DNA from: Chryseobacterium gleum
GTDB taxonomy: Bacteria; Bacteroidota; Bacteroidia; Flavobacteriales_F; PHOS-HE28
Direction of reading: 5' to 3'
NCBI GenBank assembly: GCA_945872795.1
Contig: CAMCAZ010000034.1
Coordinates: forward strand, 1 to 40,507
Length of the DNA: 40,507 nt
The translations under genes and the position numbers were made by a program. This document shows positions 15,261-26,021 of this stretch, piece by piece. The notes below the pieces were generated by a model, which was not told the DNA's origin, searched no databases, and saw only the letters and a program-made list of their open reading frames with translations. Every line of letters begins with the position of its first letter. Within the stretch, counting starts at the first letter, position 1.

Positions 15261-15492
15261 TGCGTTCCAACGATGCCCGATGGCCACGCACTTCGGTCCG
15301 CCATCGGCCTGGTCGGAGCCTGGCCGCGCCTTGGTTCACTGTGGTGTGCAGTCCTCGGTCGGTGTGTTCACTGCCGGTCCGGACCCCGGCCGATCGGCCT
15401 CATTGCACGATCGTCGCGACGGGTGCAGGTGGGGACGATGTGCAGACCGGGTTGCGCTCGTTCAACGCGAACGCTGATCCGTGTGCGCTACC

Positions 15493-15954
15493 TCAATCCT
15501 CCGCCACCCGCGGCATCTCGATATCGTCCGTAACGATATAGCTGCCGGGATAGATCACTTTCATGTCACGCAGCAGGCGTTCCGCTTCCAACCGGGTGCG
15601 CAGGTCGCCCACGCGGAGCCTGAAATTGGGCGCCAGCCAGCTGAGGTAGGCCGGTGTGTCCGGGTATTTCTGGAGGAAGGTGCGTTTGGTCTCCTCCGCC
15701 GTTCTCCGGTCGCCCAGGAAGACCTGCACCCGGTAGCCCTTGCGGATGTGCTTCACCTCCACGAACTGTTCCATGGTGCCATCGATGCCGGGCGCCACTC
15801 GGAGGGTCACGTCCCCGGGAACGACCTGGGCCACGCTGGGCGTGTCCACGGGGGTCTCGGTGTGGGGTTGGAAGGTGCGCACCGGTGGTGGTTCCTGTGC
15901 CTGGACCTTAGGCCAGATCACAGCGAGGACGAGGGAGAGGAGCAGGGTACGCAT
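15493..15954 (-). CDS. SPOR domain periplasmic protein
   Basis: 153 residues. MRTLLLSLVLAVIWPKVQAQ is a signal peptide ending in the typical AQAQ-like cleavage site. After a Pro/Thr-rich spacer (20-45), the C-terminal region (about 70-145) reads KGYRVQVFLGDRRTAEETKRTF and later FRLRVGDLRTRLEAERLLRDM. This is the two-strand, two-helix pattern of the SPOR domain, which binds denuded peptidoglycan. The protein is therefore periplasmic and may localise to septa. It is divergent from actA, and the shared 202-bp gap carries its own TACTTTTG box and the palindromic operator. SPOR genes at this spot between infB and ACIII are common in the phylum, as far as I recall. Confidence 0.82.
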   Translation of the reverse strand: MRTLLLSLVLAVIWPKVQAQEPPPVRTFQPHTETPVDTPSVAQVVPGDVTLRVAPGIDGTMEQFVEVKHIRKGYRVQVFLGDRRTAEETKRTFLQKYPDTPAYLSWLAPNFRLRVGDLRTRLEAERLLRDMKVIYPGSYIVTDDIEMPRVAED

Positions 15955-15968
15955 GGTGAAGTGCGGTC

Positions 15969-15976
15969 CAAAAGTA
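15969..15976 (-). promoter_or_regulatory. -7 promoter box for SPOR gene
   Basis: On the minus strand TACTTTTG fits TAnnTTTG exactly and lies 14 bases before the ATG at 15954. Confidence 0.5.
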
Positions 15977-16032
15977 TGCCGTGCTGCACCGCCGGACAGC
16001 CAGGGTCGGGACCTGGATCGAGCATCAAATAG

Positions 16033-16049
16033 TTTAGACCGATTCTAAA
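16033..16049. promoter_or_regulatory. Irr/ICE-box-like palindromic operator
   Basis: TTTAGACCGATTCTAAA is an inverted repeat (TTTAGA, 5 bases, TCTAAA). It matches 13 of the 14 fixed positions of the ICE box TTTAGAA-N3-TTCTAAA, known as the target of the Fur-family iron/haem regulator Irr in alphaproteobacteria. It sits almost midway between the -7 boxes of the SPOR gene (56 bases away) and actA (57 bases away). The motif match is direct; the regulator in this organism is unknown. Confidence 0.5.
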
Positions 16050-16106
16050 TAGTGACATCCACGTGGCAAGGAAGCGACCGTTCTGTCCCACGATCGGATC
16101 CCCGTG

Positions 16107-16114
16107 TATTTTTG
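16107..16114 (+). promoter_or_regulatory. -7 promoter box for the act-cox operon
   Basis: TATTTTTG fits TAnnTTTG exactly, 42 bases before the actA ATG at 16157. A -33 TTG is not obvious (TTC near 16080), which would fit a promoter needing activation. Confidence 0.55.
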
Positions 16115-16156
16115 CGGCCGGTCCATAGGGCCATTGTCCCTCCAAAACTGCTCGGA

Positions 16157-17488
16157 ATGCCGCTTGTAGCAAGGATTTCAGATCGTTCCACCGGGCTTCT
16201 CTACGCAACCCTCGCGCTCTTCCTTTCCCTATCCTTCACGGCTGTGCATGCGCAGCCTGCGGACGCGGCGTTGTATGCCACCGGTGAGAAGCTCTTCAAA
16301 GGGAACTGTGGTTCCTGCCACAAGCCCGACAAGGACCTGACGGGTCCCGCACTGAAGGGTGCACGTGCCCGCTGGGAAGGCAAGGGCGACATCTATGCCT
16401 GGATCAAGAACAGCACGGACTACCTGAAGACCGGTAATCCTTACGCCACCGAGCTTTTCGCCAAGTGGAACAAGAGCGTGATGACCGCTCAGGCCGTCAC
16501 CAACGAGGAGGTCGACGCGATCCTGTACTACGCTGATAACTACACGCCGCCTGCTCCGAAGGCTGGTGTGGTGGCCGAAGCTCCTCCAACGGGCCCGAAC
16601 GACGCCGGTCCGGCATGGCTTTGGTTGGTGGTGCTCGCACTGCTCTTCCTGGTCGTGGGCCTCAGCCTCAGCGGGGTGAAGAAAGGCCTGGCCAACGCTG
16701 TACAGGAGACGGAGGGCAAGCAGCCGCTGCCGGACCGCAGCTTCGGGGAGAGCATCCGCGAATGGGCCTGGAACAACAAGGCCATGGCCGGCATCATCGG
16801 CCTGTTCTTCGTGGTCTTCATCGTCTTGAAACTGTGGGACGCCGCCTGGGTCGTGGGTGTCTACGGTGGTGATGAGGTGGAGCACTACAAGCCCGAACAG
16901 CCCATCCTGTTCAACCACACGTTGCACGCCGGAAAGGTGGAGGCCGGTAACCTGGCCATCAACTGCCAGTACTGCCACAGCAGCGCGGAGAAGAGCAAAC
17001 ATGCCGGCATCCCGAGCACCAACATCTGCATGAACTGCCATCAGGCTGTGGAGGAGGGCCGCTCGCCGGAAGGCACCAAGGAGATCGCCAAGATCTACGC
17101 GGCCATCGGCTGGGATCCCGCCACCAAGAGCTACACGGGCAAGGAGGAGCCGGTGAAGTGGGTGAAGGTGCACAACCTGCCCGACCACGCCTACTTCAAC
17201 CACGCCCAGCACGTGGCCGTGGGTAAACTGGAGTGCCAGGAGTGCCATGGTCCCATCGATGAGAAGATGGACGTGGCCGAGCAGTGGGCGCCGCTCACCA
17301 TGGGCTGGTGCATCGACTGCCACAACACCAAGGATGTGAAGATGGCCGGCAACGGTTATTACGACGAGACCATGAAGCGCCTGCACGACACCAAGTTGGG
17401 TGAGCGGGAGCTGAAGCAGTACTTGGAGGACGATAAGATCACCGTGAAGGAGCTTGGCGGCTGGGAATGCGCCAAGTGCCACTACTAA
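16157..17488 (+). CDS. actA: alternative complex III subunit A, multihaem cytochrome (ActA)
   Basis: 443 residues with six CxxCH motifs (C51, C270, C291, C360, C385, C438). A signal peptide (about 1-32) precedes a monohaem cytochrome c domain (about 35-130). A Pro-rich spacer leads to two membrane helices (about 153-172 and 209-226), and then a pentahaem domain to the C-terminus. With two helices between them, both haem regions face the periplasm. The pentahaem part is the ActA electron wire of the quinol:cytochrome c oxidoreductase ACIII. The start at 16157 gives the signal peptide; the extension to 16052 would cross the promoter. It is the first gene of an eight-gene operon. The N-terminal haem domain is additional to the pentahaem unit, and I cannot tell how common it is. 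Confidence 0.9.
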   Translation: MPLVARISDRSTGLLYATLALFLSLSFTAVHAQPADAALYATGEKLFKGNCGSCHKPDKDLTGPALKGARARWEGKGDIYAWIKNSTDYLKTGNPYATELFAKWNKSVMTAQAVTNEEVDAILYYADNYTPPAPKAGVVAEAPPTGPNDAGPAWLWLVVLALLFLVVGLSLSGVKKGLANAVQETEGKQPLPDRSFGESIREWAWNNKAMAGIIGLFFVVFIVLKLWDAAWVVGVYGGDEVEHYKPEQPILFNHTLHAGKVEAGNLAINCQYCHSSAEKSKHAGIPSTNICMNCHQAVEEGRSPEGTKEIAKIYAAIGWDPATKSYTGKEEPVKWVKVHNLPDHAYFNHAQHVAVGKLECQECHGPIDEKMDVAEQWAPLTMGWCIDCHNTKDVKMAGNGYYDETMKRLHDTKLGERELKQYLEDDKITVKELGGWECAKCHY

Positions 17489-17508
17489 GACCGAACACAG
17501 CGCCGCGC

Positions 17509-20751
<3,243 letters not shown>

Positions 20752-20769
20752 GGAAAAGACCAGGACCCC

Positions 20770-22158
20770 ATGCATTCAGAAGCAGCGATCCGACAACCGC
20801 TCATCCTGGGTCACAAGACCTACCACGACATCACCAATGATATCGTGGGTCCGATCGAGAACAAGGCCTCCCGCGGGTGGTACATCCTGTTCACCATCGC
20901 CGCCATCGTTGCCGCCTACGGCACGGGCTGCATCCTGTACCTGATCAGCAAAGGGATCGGTGTCTGGGGATTGAACAAGACGGTGGACTGGGCCTGGGAC
21001 ATCACCAACTTCGTGTGGTGGGTGGGTATCGGCCACGCCGGCACCCTGATCAGCGCCGTGCTCCTGCTGTTCCGGCAGAAGTGGCGGATGGCCATCAACC
21101 GATCGGCGGAGGCGATGACCATCTTCGCGGTGATCATGGCGGCCACCTTCCCCGGCATCCACATGGGCCGGATCTGGATGAGCTACTGGGTGCTTCCCCT
21201 GCCGAACCAGTTCGGTTCGTTGTGGGTGAACTTCAACAGCCCACTGCTGTGGGACGTGTTCGCCATCAGCACCTACTTCAGTGTGTCGCTGGTGTTCTGG
21301 TACATCGGCCTGATCCCCGACTTCGCTACCATCCGCGACCGGGTGACCAAGCCCGGCATGAAGAAGGTCTACGGCATCCTCAGCTTCGGCTGGACGGGCA
21401 ACGCCAAGGCCTGGACGCGCTTTGAGGAGGTGAGCCTGGTGCTCGCCGGCATCGCCACCCCGCTGGTGTTCTCGGTACACTCCGTGGTGAGCTTTGACTT
21501 CGCCACCTCGGTGATCCCCGGCTGGCACACCACCATCTTCCCGCCCTACTTCGTCAGCGGTGCCGTGTTCAGCGGTTTCGCCATGGTGCAGACCCTGTTG
21601 CTGATCATGCGCAAGGTGATGCACCTGGAGGCCTACATCACCCGGAAGCACATCGAGTACATGAACATCGTGATCATTGTCACGGGTTCCATCGTGGGTG
21701 TAGCCTACATCACCGAGCTCTTCATCAGTTGGTACAGCGGTGTGGAGTACGAGAGCTACGCCTTCATCAACCGCGCTACCGGTCCCTACTGGTGGGCCTA
21801 CTGGGCGATGATGACCTGCAACGTGGTGAGCCCGCAGGTGTTCTGGTTCAAGAAGCTGCGCACGCACCTGGGCTTCACCTTCTTCATGAGCATCATCGTG
21901 AACATCGGCATGTGGTTCGAGCGCTTCGTGATCATCGTCACCAGCCTGCACCGCGACTACCTGCCCAGCAGCTGGAACATGTTCCACCCCACCTGGGTCG
22001 ATGTGGGCGTGTTCCTGGGCACCATCGGCATCTTCTCCACCCTGTACCTGCTCTTCGCCCGCTTCTTCCCGGTGCTGGCACTGAACGAGGTGAAGTCCAT
22101 CCTGAAGGGCAGCGGCGAGAGCTATAAGAAGGAGGCCGCACAACATCATCACCATTGA
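20770..22158 (+). CDS. actC: alternative complex III subunit C, NrfD-like membrane protein (ActC)
   Basis: A 462-residue integral membrane protein of the NrfD/PsrC family with about ten hydrophobic helices. The N-terminus LGHKTYHDITNDIVGPIE is typical of ActC, and the first helix bundle has WWVGIGHAGTLISAVLLL. ActC holds the menaquinol-oxidising site of ACIII beneath the ActB Fe-S domain. The C-terminus is a soluble tail ending in HHHH. It starts 18 bases after actB and is followed within 5 bases by actD. Confidence is high from family signature and operon position. Confidence 0.94.
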   Translation: MHSEAAIRQPLILGHKTYHDITNDIVGPIENKASRGWYILFTIAAIVAAYGTGCILYLISKGIGVWGLNKTVDWAWDITNFVWWVGIGHAGTLISAVLLLFRQKWRMAINRSAEAMTIFAVIMAATFPGIHMGRIWMSYWVLPLPNQFGSLWVNFNSPLLWDVFAISTYFSVSLVFWYIGLIPDFATIRDRVTKPGMKKVYGILSFGWTGNAKAWTRFEEVSLVLAGIATPLVFSVHSVVSFDFATSVIPGWHTTIFPPYFVSGAVFSGFAMVQTLLLIMRKVMHLEAYITRKHIEYMNIVIIVTGSIVGVAYITELFISWYSGVEYESYAFINRATGPYWWAYWAMMTCNVVSPQVFWFKKLRTHLGFTFFMSIIVNIGMWFERFVIIVTSLHRDYLPSSWNMFHPTWVDVGVFLGTIGIFSTLYLLFARFFPVLALNEVKSILKGSGESYKKEAAQHHHH

Positions 22159-22163
22159 TCGAC

Positions 22164-22697
22164 ATGTCGAACACGGTCATATACGCGGTCTACGAGGACC
22201 CCGAGCAGTTGAAGGACGGCGCCCGCAAGCTGGTGTCCAACGGGATCAAGGTGAAGGATGTGTACTCGCCCTTTCCGGTCCATGGTCTGGATCCGATCAT
22301 CGGCATCAAGCGCACGCGCCTGGCCATTGTGGCCTTCATGTTCGGCATCTTCGGCACGAGCCTGGCCCTGCTGGGGATCTGGTACTTCAACATCTTCGAC
22401 TGGCCGATGAACATCGGCGGCAAGCCGAGCCAGGCCTTCTACAAGAACCTGCCCGCCTTCATCCCCGTGACCTTCGAGTTCACGGTGCTCTGTGCCGCGC
22501 ACGGCATGGCCATCACCTACCTGATCCGCAACAAGACGCTGCCCGGCATGCCGGCCCGCAACCCGGATCCCCGCACCACGGACGACAAATTCATCATCGA
22601 GGTGCGCAGCGCCGACAACCATGGGCACAGCGTGGAGTCCATCGGCAGCCTGCTCCGCACCACCCCGGTGTTCGAGATCAACGAACGCCAGTACTGA
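22164..22697 (+). CDS. actD: alternative complex III subunit D (ActD, DUF3341)
   Basis: 177 residues. The N-terminal domain has the DUF3341 opening IYAVYEDPEQLKDGARKL and VKDVYSPFPVHGLD. Two membrane helices follow (about 55-77 and 95-118), joined by FDWPMNIGGKPSQAFYKNLPAFIPVTFE. This is the ActD membrane subunit of ACIII, which packs against ActC and has no cofactors. The ATG at 22164 is preferred over the TTG at 22155 that overlaps actC. It is followed by actE after 2 bases. Confidence 0.93.
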   Translation: MSNTVIYAVYEDPEQLKDGARKLVSNGIKVKDVYSPFPVHGLDPIIGIKRTRLAIVAFMFGIFGTSLALLGIWYFNIFDWPMNIGGKPSQAFYKNLPAFIPVTFEFTVLCAAHGMAITYLIRNKTLPGMPARNPDPRTTDDKFIIEVRSADNHGHSVESIGSLLRTTPVFEINERQY

Positions 22698-22699
22698 TC

Positions 22700-23386
22700 A
22701 TGAGCAAGAGCAAGCAAACATCCGGACTTGTCCTCGGCGTCCTTCTGGCCACCGTGCTCCTCATGGCATCCTGCGGTGGCGACCCCAACAGCCCCGGCGT
22801 GGAGTACATGCCTGACATGTACCGCAGTCCGGCCATGGAGGCCTACGTGGACTACGGCCAGGACCCGTATCATTTCGGTGAGGACGTGGCCAAGGAGCAG
22901 CGTCTGCGCCAGAGTGCGCGCAAGCCTGTGGACGGCACCATCGCCTTCAGCAAGGACCCGTCCAAGGCACAGTTCAACATGCCCTATCCCTTCCCTGGAA
23001 CCCCCGAGGGCTACGAGGCGGCCGGCCTGCAACTGAAGAGCCCGATCGCGATGACCGAGGCCACCGTTGAGCAGGGCAAGGTGATCTACGCCAAGTTCTG
23101 CCAGCACTGCCACGGTGAAAAGGGCGAGGGCGATGGCGGTGTGGTGAAGAACGGCAACTATCCGCAGCCACCGAGCTACACGGGCGCACTGAAGGACCTG
23201 CCCGAAGGCAAGATCTTCCATAGCCTGGTGTACGGCAAGAACATCGCCATGGGCTCCCACGCCTCGCAGCTCAACAAGGAAGAGCGCTGGCTGGTGACGC
23301 ACTACGTGAAGTACCTCCAGGCCGGTGGCGTCATGCCCGGCCAGGCTCCGGTGCAGGTGGCCGACAGCACCACTGCAGCACTTTGA
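22700..23386 (+). CDS. actE: alternative complex III subunit E, monohaem lipoprotein (ActE)
   Basis: 228 residues. The signal peptide ends in the lipobox LMASC with C25 as the lipidated cysteine, so the protein is anchored in a membrane on the periplasmic side. A cytochrome c domain with CQHCH (C134, C137, H138) follows the segment VEQGKVIYAKF, and M207 or M211-region methionines could supply the sixth ligand. ActE is the monohaem lipoprotein of ACIII and probably relays electrons from ActA to the oxidase. It is tightly packed between actD and actF. Confidence 0.93.
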   Translation: MSKSKQTSGLVLGVLLATVLLMASCGGDPNSPGVEYMPDMYRSPAMEAYVDYGQDPYHFGEDVAKEQRLRQSARKPVDGTIAFSKDPSKAQFNMPYPFPGTPEGYEAAGLQLKSPIAMTEATVEQGKVIYAKFCQHCHGEKGEGDGGVVKNGNYPQPPSYTGALKDLPEGKIFHSLVYGKNIAMGSHASQLNKEERWLVTHYVKYLQAGGVMPGQAPVQVADSTTAAL

Positions 23387-23413
23387 CCCCAAGACGCTAA
23401 CGGAACAGCAGCG

Positions 23414-24679
23414 ATGAACTTCTCCTTCAGCAAACGGGCCCGCACATTGACCATGACCCTGATCGTGGTCGGCCTCGCGGCCACCCTCTTCGGGATCATG
23501 GGCGACCATACCGACCACCACCAGCGCACTTGGGCGAACCTGTTGGTGAACGGCTTCTTCTTCCTGGGCATCTCCCTCGGGGCCCTGTTCTTCTTTGCCC
23601 TGCAGAACGCCACTGAGACGGGCTGGACCGTGCTGGTGAAGCGCATCTTTGAAGGCATCATGTCCTTCGTGCCCATCGGCGCGATCGTGATGATCGTGGT
23701 GCTCGCAGCGGGTTCTGCCCATGTGCACCACCTCTACCATTGGATGGACAGCACGCTCTATCACCCTTACATGGTGGGCGAGGGCGCTTCGGCCACGTAC
23801 ATGGACGAAGCGGTGCAGGGTTCCGTGGCCAATCCCAACTACGACAAGCTGATCGCGGACAAGAAGGCCTTCCTGAACCAGCCCTTCTTCTGGCTGCGTT
23901 CCCTGTTGTACCTCTCCGTGTTCTTCCTCTTCGGTCGCTGGTTCCGCCAGCAGAGCCTGCAGATGGACAAGGAGACCGGTGACACGCTGGTGAAGCGCCA
24001 CCTGCTCAACTACCGCCGCAGTGCCCTGTTCCTGGTCTTCTTTGCGGTGTTCAGCAGCACCCTGGCCTGGGACTGGTTGATGAGCATCGATACGCACTGG
24101 TTCAGCACCCTTTACGGCTGGTACGCGTTCAGCGGCATGTGGGTGAGCGCCATGGTCACCGCGGTGGTCATCGCGCTGTACCTGAAGCGCAAGGGCCTGC
24201 TTCCCCAGGTGAACAACAGCCACATCCACGACATGGGCAAGTGGGTGTTCGCCATCAGCTTCCTGTGGAGCTACCTCTACTTCAGCCAGTTCATGCTCAT
24301 CTGGTACAGCAACATCCCGGAGGAGGTGACCTACTTCCAACAGCGGATCGATCACCACCCGATGCTGCTGTGGGGCACCTTCTTCATCAACTTCGCCGTG
24401 CCTATGGTGATGCTGATGAGCCGCGACGCCAAGCGCAATCCGCGCTTCCTGATCGGGGTGGGTGCGGTTATCTTTGTTGGCCACTGGCTGGATGTGAACA
24501 TGATGGTGATGCCGGGCGCCCTCGGGCACGATTTCCACGGCATCGGCATGTTGGAAGTGGGCATGTTCCTGGCCTTCCTCGGGGTGTTCATCCGTACCGT
24601 GCTCACCGCATTGACCAAGGCACCGCTGACGCCGGTGAACCACCCGTACCTGGACGAAAGTGTCCATCACCAGATCTGA
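23414..24679 (+). CDS. actF: alternative complex III subunit F, membrane protein (ActF)
   Basis: A 421-residue polytopic membrane protein with about ten helices, similar in plan to ActC (NrfD-like) but lacking its quinol-site signature. Recognisable ActF features are the WANLLVNGFFFLGISLGALFF helix near 40-60, WDWLMSIDTHWFSTLYGWY near 220 and HPMLLWGTFFINFAVP near 315. In ACIII it is the second large membrane subunit and has been proposed to contribute to proton movement. It starts 27 bases after actE and precedes coxB by 57 bases, so it belongs to the same operon. Confidence 0.93.
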   Translation: MNFSFSKRARTLTMTLIVVGLAATLFGIMGDHTDHHQRTWANLLVNGFFFLGISLGALFFFALQNATETGWTVLVKRIFEGIMSFVPIGAIVMIVVLAAGSAHVHHLYHWMDSTLYHPYMVGEGASATYMDEAVQGSVANPNYDKLIADKKAFLNQPFFWLRSLLYLSVFFLFGRWFRQQSLQMDKETGDTLVKRHLLNYRRSALFLVFFAVFSSTLAWDWLMSIDTHWFSTLYGWYAFSGMWVSAMVTAVVIALYLKRKGLLPQVNNSHIHDMGKWVFAISFLWSYLYFSQFMLIWYSNIPEEVTYFQQRIDHHPMLLWGTFFINFAVPMVMLMSRDAKRNPRFLIGVGAVIFVGHWLDVNMMVMPGALGHDFHGIGMLEVGMFLAFLGVFIRTVLTALTKAPLTPVNHPYLDESVHHQI

Positions 24680-24736
24680 TCTCGACATTCCCAAGAACAA
24701 CGGCCCCGTGGTAGGGGTTGATAGAAAGAGCGAACG

Positions 24737-25999
24737 ATGATGAAGTTGTTGATCCTGCTCGTTGTGGTACTGGGGGTGATGGCCATCGCCCAGCTGGTCC
24801 GGGTCTATGAGCTTACCTCCCGTCTGCGTGGAAAGCGCGAGGAGGACATCTCCCCGGCCGATAACCGCATGAACGCCCGCCTGATGTGGGCCTTCCTGAT
24901 CGCCTACTTCGGCTTCTTCCTGTGGTTGGTGGTGGCCTACGGCGACAAGATGCTGCCTGTGGCGGCCAGCGAGCACGGTGCCGAGACCGATTGGCTGATG
25001 GACTTCAATTGGATCATCCTGGCGATCCCCTTTGTGCTTACCAATGTGCTTCTGTTCTGGTTCGCGGGCAAGTACATCCACAGCAAGGAGCGTCGCGCCT
25101 ACTGGCAGCCGCACAACAACAAGCTGGAGCTGATCTGGACCGTGATCCCCGCCGGTGTCCTGGCCGTGATCATCATCTACGGTCTCACCACCTGGAACGA
25201 GATCACCGCCCCTGCCTCCCCGGATGCCGTGGTGGTGGAGCTCTATGCCAAGCAGTTCGATTGGACGGCCCGTTACCCCGGTGAGGATGGTGTGCTCGGT
25301 GCCACGGACTTCCGCCTGATCAATGGCACGAACCCGCTGGGCATCGTCACCCCCGAGAGCATCGCCCAGCGCATGGCCGAGATCGACGCCTCGATCCACG
25401 AAGCGGACAGTGTGCTGGCCAACAGCATCCTCGCGGATACCAAGCGCGGTGAGATGGAGGATCAGGTGGAGCGTCTCCGCCGCACCCAGGCCCGCATCGT
25501 CAATCTGCGCACCCTGATGGACCTGGACATCAAGAAGAAGGGAACGGCCAGCCAGTACCTGTACGGTGCCGATGACATCGTGACCAAGGAGTTCCTGCTG
25601 CCGATCCGCCAGGAGGCCAAGCTGTTGATCCGCAGCCGCGACGTGATCCACAGCGCCTACATCCCGCACCTGCGCAGCCAGATGAACGCCGTGCCGGGCA
25701 TGACCACCACGATGAAAATGGTGCCTACGATCACCACGGACAGCATGCGCACCGTCATAAAGAATGATGCCTTCGAGTTCATCCTTCTGTGCAACAAGAT
25801 CTGCGGTGCATCGCACTACAACATGCAGATGCCGTTGACGGTCACCAGCGCTGCCGACTATGACGCGTGGATGGCCGAGCAGATGAAGAAACCTTTCCAG
25901 GCACCACCCGCCGCCGAGGTGCCTGTAACGCCGGTCGTAGCGGATACCACGGCAGTGCCCGTTACCGCCACCGCACAAGCGTCAGTGATCACGAATTGA
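24737..25999 (+). CDS. coxB: cytochrome c oxidase subunit II (CoxB)
   Basis: 420 residues, longer than typical subunit II. An N-terminal hydrophobic helix and two further transmembrane helices (about 50-70 and 90-112) anchor the protein. The C-terminal cupredoxin domain holds the CuA site CNKICGASHYNM (C352, C356, H360, M363); a lysine stands where many homologues have glutamate. Between strands there is a charged, predicted helical insertion of about 90 residues (195-285) rich in Glu/Arg. Such an insertion is, to my knowledge, usual for Bacteroidota CoxB. The C-terminal tail is Pro/Ala/Val-rich. It receives electrons from ACIII or cytochrome c and passes them to CoxA. No c-type haem domain is fused. 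Confidence 0.93.
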   Translation: MMKLLILLVVVLGVMAIAQLVRVYELTSRLRGKREEDISPADNRMNARLMWAFLIAYFGFFLWLVVAYGDKMLPVAASEHGAETDWLMDFNWIILAIPFVLTNVLLFWFAGKYIHSKERRAYWQPHNNKLELIWTVIPAGVLAVIIIYGLTTWNEITAPASPDAVVVELYAKQFDWTARYPGEDGVLGATDFRLINGTNPLGIVTPESIAQRMAEIDASIHEADSVLANSILADTKRGEMEDQVERLRRTQARIVNLRTLMDLDIKKKGTASQYLYGADDIVTKEFLLPIRQEAKLLIRSRDVIHSAYIPHLRSQMNAVPGMTTTMKMVPTITTDSMRTVIKNDAFEFILLCNKICGASHYNMQMPLTVTSAADYDAWMAEQMKKPFQAPPAAEVPVTPVVADTTAVPVTATAQASVITN

Positions 26000-26006
26000 A
26001 CCCGTT

Positions 26007-26012
26007 AAGGAG
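26007..26012 (+). promoter_or_regulatory. Shine-Dalgarno-like site before coxA
   Basis: AAGGAG ends 9 bases before the ATG at 26022 and only 3 before the in-frame TTG at 26016. It therefore favours the ATG as start. Such sites are uncommon in this window. Confidence 0.4.
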
Positions 26013-26021
26013 CTGTTGACC

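Noticed and set aside
15280-15477. 65-residue open frame between infB and the SPOR gene
   Set aside because: Arg/Ser/Pro/Gly-rich composition without helices or strands, no start context and three overlapping frames open at once; treated as non-coding.
22517-25978. 1153-residue open frame on the minus strand opposite actD-coxB
   Set aside because: It spans five well-identified genes, is very rich in His/Gln/Val and lacks any family feature; a GC-driven shadow.
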